Below, in pieces: positions 1 to 4,480 of a DNA stretch of 5,884 nucleotides. Made by a program: the position numbers and the translations under genes. Source of the stretch: an uncultured Bacilli bacterium (lineage in GTDB: Bacteria > Bacillota_I > Bacilli_A > RF39 > UBA660); NCBI GenBank assembly GCA_947630935.1, contig CANRJL010000070.1, positions 1 through 5,884 on the forward strand. Reading direction: 5' to 3'. The stretch's first letter is position 1; each line of letters opens with the position of its first letter. The notes under the pieces were generated by a model. That model was not told the DNA's origin, searched no databases, and saw only the letters and a list, made by a program, of their open reading frames with translations.

Positions 1-28
1 AAATTTAATTTTTTGATTAATTTATTAT

Positions 29-77
29 AAAAAAAGGCAAAATTGTATCCAACTGGCCATCAATTTTTGCCTTTTTT
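29..77 (-). terminator. Intrinsic terminator of the surface-protein gene
   Basis: Positions 29-45 pair with 61-77 (an AAAAAGGCAAAA..TTG type stem with one bulged A) around a 15-base loop at 46-60. Read on the minus strand, the stem ends in a T-rich tail, and it lies about 40 bases after the stop codon of the surface-protein gene. The A/T symmetry means it could also work from the other side. The loop holds a TGGCCA palindrome of no known role. Confidence 0.75.
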
Positions 78-115
78 CCTTTTAAATACTTTGCTTAATT
101 AAAACTGTCCGTTAC

Positions 116-1432
116 TCAGACTAAAGCGTAAGGACTTTGGCTCGTACCACTTCCACCGGTTATTTTAACAGAAGAACTTAGGTAGGCTGTTGGCCAAACA
201 CCGTTTGCGCTGTTGGTGCCATAATACTGACCGTAGACATACCCGTAAGAATCGACATAAAACGCATCGGTTGAAAGAACAGAATAAGGCGATAATAACC
301 ACTGAATCACACTATTTGCTTTTAACCAATTATTTGCATAACAACTATTTGTATTATATTTGCTTAAAATGTTTTTTAAGCAAGTATCTCGAACACTTCC
401 TCCTACTGCATAGCCATAATCACTGGGATACATTATGCCTATTCCTTTATGATATGTTCCGTCATTGGCTGTTGTCCATGTATTTGGTGCTACGTTATCT
501 AAATTTGTTGTTGTTCCTCGCTCTTTTTCATACATTGTATCTGACGTTATAGCTGGTGTACTCCAACCTCCGATGTTCCATATAATTTCACTATCTAGCA
601 TTTTTCTAGCTGTATCATCTAACCCTTTTGGATATGCCGCATCATTTCCACTAAAATCACACGTGCTTTGACTTGGTGTATAGCATGTTCCTTTCCCGCT
701 ATTATAGTATATTCCATTTAACATTTCTTTTAATTTTGATGTTACCCAATTATTTGTATAACTTGAGCCACTTCTATCCCAAGCAAAATTTCCAAAATCT
801 TTTTGACCACTTATGCCATTTGTTCTAATTATTTTTATTCTTTGTTCTACTCTACCACTAGTAGTTGTTTGAACATTAACTAAACCAATGATTCGCCATA
901 ATTCATTATTAAATTTAACATAATTATCTGGGTTTACTCCGGCATATCGATATTCTGTTTTATTCCATTCACTATTTAATTCACTTAAATCATTATGATA
1001 TACTTTATACAAACCATCTGTTCCAGCTTCAGCTATTGGAATCTTTTTTCCTGGAAACTGGGCTGTTGCTTTACTAAAATACAGAGTACATCTTGTTTTT
1101 GTTTTAGTTAAATTCAATACTATTGGTGCCCATCTTTCTTCATTCCATTCAACTGTTGTATTATTATCACATTCGGCTTTTTCAAAACCTAAATTTTCAC
1201 TATTTCCTTGTTTGGGCATTTCTTCTAACCAAGTACTTCCATTATAATAAGCAAAATAGACATCACTATGTCCATAATAATTTACTTTGCCATTTACAAA
1301 TTCAAAGCTTTTATTTACTTGATACATGGCAAATGTTTTGCCTAATAAGTAACATATGGTTCCACTAATTAACATTGTTATAACTACTATTATTTTGCTT
1401 CTTTTTCTTTTGGCTAGTTTTTGTAATTTCAT
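116..1432 (-). CDS. Membrane-anchored surface protein with C-terminal lectin-fold-like domain
   Basis: A 438-residue protein of unknown precise function. Residues 1-13 are strongly basic and 14-35 form one hydrophobic segment without an obvious cleavage site, so it is probably an N-terminally anchored extracellular protein. Residues 37-120 form a first domain (NGKVNYYG, DVYFAYYNG, CDN..VEWN, CTLYF). Residues 138-438 form a second, with YVKFNNELWRIIG near 171-183, cysteines at 250, 258, 351 and 364, and the ending VWPTAYLSSSVKITGGSGTS near 412-431. As I recall, this two-part layout recurs in multi-copy families of uncultured gut Firmicutes and its C-terminus resembles C-type-lectin-fold variable proteins; no search was run. 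The ATG at 1432 is preceded by AAGTAGGA at good spacing. The last 60 codons are clearly GC-richer than the rest. It stops at TGA; reading TGA as Trp would add only seven residues. Its promoter holds a poly-G tract. Ligand unknown. Confidence 0.7.
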   Translation of the reverse strand: MKLQKLAKRKRSKIIVVITMLISGTICYLLGKTFAMYQVNKSFEFVNGKVNYYGHSDVYFAYYNGSTWLEEMPKQGNSENLGFEKAECDNNTTVEWNEERWAPIVLNLTKTKTRCTLYFSKATAQFPGKKIPIAEAGTDGLYKVYHNDLSELNSEWNKTEYRYAGVNPDNYVKFNNELWRIIGLVNVQTTTSGRVEQRIKIIRTNGISGQKDFGNFAWDRSGSSYTNNWVTSKLKEMLNGIYYNSGKGTCYTPSQSTCDFSGNDAAYPKGLDDTARKMLDSEIIWNIGGWSTPAITSDTMYEKERGTTTNLDNVAPNTWTTANDGTYHKGIGIMYPSDYGYAVGGSVRDTCLKNILSKYNTNSCYANNWLKANSVIQWLLSPYSVLSTDAFYVDSYGYVYGQYYGTNSANGVWPTAYLSSSVKITGGSGTSQSPYALV

Positions 1433-1459
1433 GGGTTATATCCTACTTTCTTTTTTAAG

Positions 1460-1491
1460 ATTGTAACATATAACCCCCCCCCCTAAGTCAA
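1460..1491 (-). promoter_or_regulatory. Promoter of the surface-protein gene, with poly-G spacer
   Basis: On the minus strand, TTGACT (1491-1486, 5/6 to consensus) is followed by a 20-base spacer and TACAAT (1465-1460, 5/6). The -10 box carries a perfect Gram-positive TATGT extension (1470-1466). The spacer contains ten G in a row (1483-1474). Twenty bases is about three longer than optimal, so loss of two to four G would bring the boxes to normal spacing. The expected RNA start lies near 1453, about 20 bases before the ATG. Confidence 0.7.
1474..1483 (-). repeat. Homopolymeric G10 tract inside promoter spacer
   Basis: Ten consecutive C on the plus strand (G on the minus strand), in DNA that otherwise rarely has more than five G or C in a row. 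It lies between the -35 and -10 boxes of the surface-protein gene. Tracts of this length are prone to slipped-strand length change in replication. The exact count could also be affected by sequencing or assembly error. Confidence 0.9.
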
Positions 1492-1492
1492 C

Positions 1493-1522
1493 AAAAAAAA
1501 CAAGATTTTTTGTTATCTTGTT
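1493..1522 (-). terminator. Intrinsic terminator of the rpmG-efp operon
   Basis: AACAAGAT (1499-1506) and ATCTTGTT (1515-1522) form a perfect 8-bp stem with an 8-base loop. On the minus strand the stem is followed by a run of eight T (1500-1493). It begins 16 bases after the efp stop codon. The T tract ends one base before the -35 box of the next gene. Confidence 0.85.
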
Positions 1523-1538
1523 CAATTTATTCTTTGTA

Positions 1539-2099
1539 TTAGGCTCTTGATGAATACTTACCATCACTAGTTGAAACAATAATTTTTTCACCTTGATTAA
1601 TAAATAAAGGCACTTTGACTGTATAACCAGTTTCAATTTTGGCATCTTTCATAGCATTATTTGCTGTATTGCCTTTAACTGCTGGTTCAGTTTCAATTAC
1701 TTCAAATTCAATTTTTTCTGGAAGAGTTACACCAAGTAATTCACCTTCATAATAATCTAATTGAATTTCTAAGCCTTCTTTTAAGAATTTCTTTTCGTTT
1801 TCTAATTTACTTTCTGGTACTTCTATTTGGTCATAACTTTCTGTATTCATAAAAACATAATTTGAGCCATCTGAATATAAAAATTGCATTGGGTTATGTT
1901 CAACTCTTGCTCTTTCAATTTTAATATTTGTATTATAAGAATTTTCCACAACTGCGCCTGTTCTTAAATTTTTTAATTTAATTCGAACGAAAGCACTACC
2001 TTTGCCAGGTTTTACATGTTGAAATTCCATAATTTGACATAGATTACCATCAATAATAATAGTCATACCATTTTTAATATCATTAATATTAATATTCAT
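1539..2099 (-). CDS. efp: Translation elongation factor P
   Basis: EF-P binds ribosomes stalled between the P and E sites at polyproline stretches and promotes peptide-bond formation. The 186-residue length is typical. All three domains are visible: an N-terminal KOW-like domain (about 1-64) with the loop HVKPGKGSAFVR, an OB domain (about 65-128) with MQFLYSDGSNYVFMNTESYDQ, and a C-terminal OB domain with ETEPAVKGNTANNAMKDAK and the ending STSDGKYSSRA. The tip lysine, the site modified in many bacteria, is K33 in PGKG; the neighbouring sequence is close to that of B. subtilis EF-P (5-aminopentanol-modified type). The ATG is preceded by AGGGGGAAG at 2113-2105. The gene starts 15 bases after rpmG, so the two are probably one transcript, and it ends at a strong terminator. 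Confidence 0.97.
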   Translation of the reverse strand: MNININDIKNGMTIIIDGNLCQIMEFQHVKPGKGSAFVRIKLKNLRTGAVVENSYNTNIKIERARVEHNPMQFLYSDGSNYVFMNTESYDQIEVPESKLENEKKFLKEGLEIQLDYYEGELLGVTLPEKIEFEVIETEPAVKGNTANNAMKDAKIETGYTVKVPLFINQGEKIIVSTSDGKYSSRA

Positions 2100-2104
2100 T
2101 TTTT

Positions 2105-2113
2105 CTTCCCCCT
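2105..2113 (-). promoter_or_regulatory. Ribosome binding site of efp
   Basis: AGGGGGAAG lies in the 15-base gap after the rpmG stop codon, five bases before the efp ATG. It fixes the efp start and shows that efp can be translated independently within the operon. Confidence 0.7.
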
Positions 2114-2114
2114 A

Positions 2115-2288
2115 TTACTTTCCTAATTTTGTTTCTTTAAAAACAACAACTTGTCTACAATTTGGACAATATTTTTTAATTTCTAATTTATCTGGAGTAT
2201 TCTTCTTATTTTTATTTGTTGGACGAATTTGTTTTCCACAACGAGAACATTTCAATCCTAAAAATTGTCTGTTTTCATTTTTTGCCAT
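2115..2288 (-). CDS. rpmG: 50S ribosomal protein L33, zinc-binding form
   Basis: A small protein of the large ribosomal subunit. The 57-residue product has LKCSRCGKQIRPTNKNKKN followed by LEIKKYCPNCRQVVVFKETK, matching the L33 core. Both CxxC pairs are intact, so this is the zinc-ribbon (C+) form. It carries about eight more N-terminal residues (AKNENRQF) than the shortest L33 proteins. A longer reading from a TTG at 2309 is open, but a strong AGGAGGG (2302-2296) sits seven bases before the ATG at 2288 and would fall inside that extension, so the ATG is the true start. It is the first gene of the rpmG-efp operon, behind a near-consensus promoter. Confidence 0.95.
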   Translation of the reverse strand: MAKNENRQFLGLKCSRCGKQIRPTNKNKKNTPDKLEIKKYCPNCRQVVVFKETKLGK

Positions 2289-2295
2289 TAGTATT

Positions 2296-2302
2296 CCCTC
2301 CT
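2296..2302 (-). promoter_or_regulatory. Ribosome binding site deciding the rpmG start
   Basis: AGGAGGG, seven bases before the ATG at 2288. It rules out the upstream in-frame TTG at 2309 as the main start. Confidence 0.85.
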
Positions 2303-2321
2303 CACTCAAAAAGCTATATGT

Positions 2322-2350
2322 ATTATAACAGAATGATTCTTTAATTGCAA
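2322..2350 (-). promoter_or_regulatory. Sigma-A promoter of rpmG-efp
   Basis: TTGCAA (2350-2345), a 17-base spacer, then a perfect TATAAT (2327-2322) preceded by TGT, the extended -10 element. The predicted start lies near 2315, giving a leader of about 27 bases that includes the strong ribosome binding site. A perfect 7-bp inverted repeat (2336-2342 with 2349-2355) overlaps the -35 box. Confidence 0.85.
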
Positions 2351-2384
2351 AGAATTATTAACATTTATTCATTTTTTATTATTC

Positions 2385-3053
2385 TTATTTTATGAAAAAA
2401 AAGTTTAATAATGCTGTAAATTTATCAAGATAAAGAAAAACGAGCCATAAGGCAGAAATTAAAAAGGGACCATAAGGCAATTCATGTTCGTTATTATTTA
2501 ATAAATTAAATACAGCATAAGGTAAGGCTAAGAATGTTGATAAAGCCAGACTTATTATACCTAAAAGGACATCTAAAATCATGCCAATAATAATGCAAAG
2601 TTTCATGTCGCCGCCACCTAAAGTTTCTCTTTTAAATATTTTAGTACTAATATAATATATTATTAAGATAAATAAAAATAAGAAAAAACCATTTAAAAGA
2701 GCAGTTAAACCAGCCATTAAACCATAAAAAATACTTTTTATTATAAAAATTAAAATACCAGATATAATTAAAGGAATATCTAAAATAATCATATATTTTA
2801 AATCACTAATAAAAATAATTAAAAGTAAGGAACTAATAATTATCCCTATCCAAAATTCATAGTTAAATTGAAAAGAAAAATGAAAAAATATAAAGAAAAC
2901 TGCGGTAATTAAACCTATTAATAGTGATTCTTTATTAATTACTTGATTTTTTTTAGTTATATTTTGATTGGCAATATTGGAAGCTATATAATCATAAAAT
3001 ATTCCTAAAAAAAAGCCTATTATTCCTAGTGCAATAAAGAATATGCTTTGCAT
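2385..3053 (-). CDS. Type IV prepilin peptidase (A24 family), short form
   Basis: A membrane aspartyl protease of the family that cleaves the leader from type IV pilin or competence pseudopilin precursors. Its 222 residues are mostly hydrophobic, with about six to seven membrane segments. The two catalytic aspartates are visible: D84 in ISDLKYMIILDIP and D149 in the GGGDMK motif, 65 residues apart as in characterised members. Near the C-terminus, ELPYGPFL (191-198) matches the family's conserved PxGPFL block. The cytoplasmic N-terminal methylation domain with its cysteine pairs is absent; only a membrane segment (about 1-20) with FFLGIFYDYI recalls the usual GSFLNVV start. It may therefore cleave without methylating. 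No pilin or assembly genes lie nearby. The ATG follows a weak GGA nine bases upstream. Whether it serves pili or DNA uptake (ComC-like) cannot be told from the sequence. Confidence 0.9.
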   Translation of the reverse strand: MQSIFFIALGIIGFFLGIFYDYIASNIANQNITKKNQVINKESLLIGLITAVFFIFFHFSFQFNYEFWIGIIISSLLLIIFISDLKYMIILDIPLIISGILIFIIKSIFYGLMAGLTALLNGFFLFLFILIIYYISTKIFKRETLGGGDMKLCIIIGMILDVLLGIISLALSTFLALPYAVFNLLNNNEHELPYGPFLISALWLVFLYLDKFTALLNFFFIK

Positions 3054-3077
3054 TTTATCAAATCCATTCTTATTAAT

Positions 3078-3106
3078 ATCTTAACAAAGTTTTTTGGTTT
3101 CTTCAA
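3078..3106 (-). promoter_or_regulatory. Possible promoter of the prepilin peptidase gene
   Basis: TTGAAG (3106-3101), a 17-base spacer, then TAAGAT (3083-3078) with a TGT extension (3086-3084). Each box matches consensus at 4/6, but spacing and extension are right, and the predicted start leaves a leader of about 18 bases before the ATG at 3053. No equally good promoter is visible for the divergent plus-strand gene. Confidence 0.4.
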
Positions 3107-3166
3107 TATGTTTAACATAGCTAAATTTTTTATATTGGCATAAAATAATTATAAGGAAGTGATTTT

Positions 3167-3436
3167 ATGTTTCCTCAACGAGCTTTTTCCTTAGCAAATA
3201 TGATTGGACGTGTAAATAAAACATTGAATTTTGCTAATCAAGTTATTCCATTATATATGAAAGCTAAACCAATGGTTCAAAATGCTAAAGATGCTTGGCA
3301 AGTTGCTAAAGTTTTTTTAGAAAAACCTAAAAATTCACAAAGTCAAATTATAACAAGTTCTAAAAGTCCTAACATAAAAAAAGAAGAAGGAAAAAAAATT
3401 GTTAGTGCTGTGAATAACCCTGTCTTTTTTGTATAA
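3167..3436 (+). CDS. Small YqfQ-like protein of unknown function
   Basis: An 89-residue basic protein with no clear membrane segment or signal peptide. Residues 9-55 (LANMIGRVNKTLNFANQVIPLYMKAKPMVQNAKDAWQVAKVFLEK) look helical and resemble the core of the YqfQ/VrrA family, where a VQKVLxxAQQxxPMVQQYGPMVKN-like stretch is typical; this is recalled, not searched. The rest is a lysine- and serine-rich tail. In B. subtilis, yqfQ lies a few genes from sigA and trmK, which supports the assignment, but the role of YqfQ is not established. The ATG is preceded by AAGGAAGTGA (3153-3162), nearly a full anti-Shine-Dalgarno match, so translation is likely real. It is the only plus-strand gene in the window. 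Its last codons (PVFFV) lie in one copy of a direct repeat shared with the trmK 3' end, so the C-terminus may be a rearrangement product. Confidence 0.75.
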   Translation: MFPQRAFSLANMIGRVNKTLNFANQVIPLYMKAKPMVQNAKDAWQVAKVFLEKPKNSQSQIITSSKSPNIKKEEGKKIVSAVNNPVFFV

Positions 3437-3451
3437 GATGTTAGTTCTTTA
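3420..3451. repeat. Imperfect direct repeat, copy A
   Basis: A stretch with the blocks CTGTCTTTTT, ATAAGAT, TTAGTT and CTTT in that order. The same order recurs at 3810-3842 with two small gaps; about 27 bases match. Copy A spans the stop codon of the YqfQ-like gene. Together the copies bracket the dinD relic. Confidence 0.55.
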
Positions 3452-3503
3452 GTTTTGCTTCTATCCATGTGGAGAAATCGGATAAATCAAAATTTATTTC
3501 ATT
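3441..3503 (-). pseudogene. Orphan 20-codon coding tail
   Basis: After a TGA at 3506-3504, an open stretch reads NEINFDLSDFSTWIEAKLKN and then TAA (3443-3441). It has no start codon and lies in a different frame from the dinD relic, which it overlaps by a few codons. The composition looks like the C-terminus of a real protein, perhaps a ribbon-helix-helix type or the end of another lost gene. It is too short to identify. Confidence 0.3.
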
Positions 3504-3795
3504 TCAATCTTTCCTTGTTTTCTTGTTTGAAGCAAATATGTTTAAGCAAGTGCTATACTTTCTTTTCTAGAATCTCCATTTTGAGCAATCAAATAACAAA
3601 CATATCTTGATAGTTCAAAATTATCAATTGTATTTGGTGCATTTATGATACTTTTTAGCACCTTTACATTGGAAGTATGCTATTTGACAAGTATTTTTTT
3701 CTTGATGCTTAAAGTGCAGTTTTTGCACTTTGCTTCCAAAATTGTTGCACTTAAAAAGAATCTATTTTGATTCTCAGATATTCATTATTACCCAT
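3494..3795 (-). pseudogene. Decayed dinD-like (DNA-damage-inducible protein D) gene
   Basis: From 3661 leftwards, one minus-strand frame reads INAPNTIDNFELSRYVCYLI, then AQNGDSRKESIALA, then a TAA stop (3544-3542), then TYLLQTRKQ, then a second stop (3496-3494). This matches the DinD core, in which LSRYACYLIAQNGDxRKExIALxQTYFAxQTRKQE is characteristic. The first stop stands where the family has Gln (CAA to TAA), and one residue is missing after TY. In other frames nearer the 5' end, an ATG at 3795 gives a 14-codon start, and QQFWKQSAKTAL (3747-3712) recalls the DinD EFWxARxL segment. Most of the N-terminal half and the whole C-terminal half are gone, against about 280 residues in intact members. 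DinD is a DNA-damage-response protein reported to inhibit RecA in E. coli. This copy cannot make a functional protein. The 5' boundary is approximate. Confidence 0.72.
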
Positions 3796-3809
3796 AAAAA
3801 TTCTAGCCT

Positions 3810-3842
3810 CTGTCTTTTTGGGATAAGATTAGTTATTCTTTG
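3810..3842. repeat. Imperfect direct repeat, copy B
   Basis: Partner of the copy at 3420-3451, 390 bases away and in the same orientation. It spans the last codons and the stop codon of trmK. Confidence 0.55.
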
Positions 3843-4480
3843 GTACAATATTTTTCTAAAATTTGTTTTTTAATTTTGAGCTTTGCTTGTTCTTGATGAT
3901 TATTTTTGGGTATTTTTTTTAAAAGAGAAATTATTTTGGCTAGTTCTTGGGCATAATATTTTTGATTTTCTTTTTGCCATTTACCGACTAAAATTTCGGC
4001 ATTTGTCAATGTTTCTTGGCCTTTTTGGTATTTTAAAATATGATAAAGATGTTTTTTTTCTTCAATAATAAATTCGGCTGCAAGAAGCCAACCATTTTCA
4101 TTCATCATTTGTCTTAATAAATCACAATTATTATTTGATTGCAAAAAAATGGTATTTATTGATTGTAATTTTTCTTTATTGGCTAAGATATGTTTAATCG
4201 TATGAAAACCCATGCCAGCAATTACTAAGGTATTGTATTGGGCAGGGTTAATATTACTTAACCCATCAGACAAAACTAAAGGAATAGTTTTTTCTAAATG
4301 ATGTTTTTGAAGGTTTTGGAAAGCTATTGATAAGGCTTTTTCATGGATATCACTACCCATTACTTTGTTACCTTTTTGAGCTAGCATAATTGGTAAATAA
4401 GCATGGTCTGTTCCTATATCAATAACTTGCATTGATGAGTCTATTAAGTTACTTATTAATTGTAAACGAGCTGAATTCAT
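3833..4480 (-). CDS. trmK: tRNA (adenine(22)-N1)-methyltransferase TrmK
   Basis: An S-adenosylmethionine-dependent enzyme that methylates N1 of A22 in bacterial tRNAs. The 215 residues show the family order: VIDIGTDHAYLPI (residues 19-31, SAM-binding motif I with the DHAYLP signature), SDIHEKALSIAFQNL (43-57, motif II), SDGL (71-74) and LVIAGMG (85-91), then NENGWLLAAEFIIEEKKHLYHILKY. The C-terminal 50 residues are a Lys/Gln-rich helical region, as in relatives, which have a coiled-coil tail. Where relatives usually read LQPN, this protein has LQSN (113-116); the effect is unknown. The start ATG overlaps the rpoD stop (TAATG at 4482-4478). The nearest AAGGA is about 13 bases upstream, so translation probably depends on coupling to rpoD. 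The gene order matches B. subtilis sigA and yqfN (trmK), though cccA is absent between them. Confidence 0.93.
   Translation of the reverse strand: MNSARLQLISNLIDSSMQVIDIGTDHAYLPIMLAQKGNKVMGSDIHEKALSIAFQNLQKHHLEKTIPLVLSDGLSNINPAQYNTLVIAGMGFHTIKHILANKEKLQSINTIFLQSNNNCDLLRQMMNENGWLLAAEFIIEEKKHLYHILKYQKGQETLTNAEILVGKWQKENQKYYAQELAKIISLLKKIPKNNHQEQAKLKIKKQILEKYCTKE

Larger units (their letters stand above)
3437..3832. other. Gene-free stretch holding decayed coding DNA
   Basis: This 396-base interval between the convergent YqfQ-like gene and trmK has no intact gene on either strand. It contains, on the minus strand, a dinD-like relic (3494-3795), a 20-codon orphan coding tail in another frame (3441-3503), and an 8-bp perfect hairpin (3711-3718 with 3724-3731) with no T tail. 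It is bounded by an imperfect direct repeat. No convincing terminator for trmK or for the YqfQ-like gene is visible here. Confidence 0.7.

Noticed and set aside
95..118. TGA read as tryptophan (Mycoplasma-type code), extending the surface protein
   Set aside because: Tryptophans in the genes checked use TGG, and the family ending GSGTSxSPY is already complete at the TGA.
190..1368. Plus-strand open frames opposite the surface-protein gene (190-552, 465-671, 1123-1368)
   Set aside because: Antisense shadows with no ribosome binding sites and His/Leu/Tyr-rich products; the minus-strand frame has the coherent protein.
1474..1483. G-quadruplex formed by the G10 run
   Set aside because: A single run without three other nearby G runs does not make a standard intramolecular quadruplex.
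1436..1645. Minus-strand 69-codon open frame running from efp through the terminator and G tract
   Set aside because: It overlaps the end of efp in another frame, crosses a clear terminator, and has low-complexity content with no ribosome binding site.
2289..2309. Upstream TTG start for rpmG
   Set aside because: The strong AGGAGGG would be inside the coding sequence and is correctly spaced for the ATG at 2288.
3711..3731. Perfect 8-bp hairpin AAAGTGCA/TGCACTTT as a trmK terminator or regulatory RNA
   Set aside because: There is no T run on either side and it lies inside the dinD relic; probably chance or decay product.
3883..4068. Plus-strand 61-codon open frame opposite trmK
   Set aside because: Phe/Leu-rich shadow of the Lys/Gln-rich TrmK tail, without a ribosome binding site.
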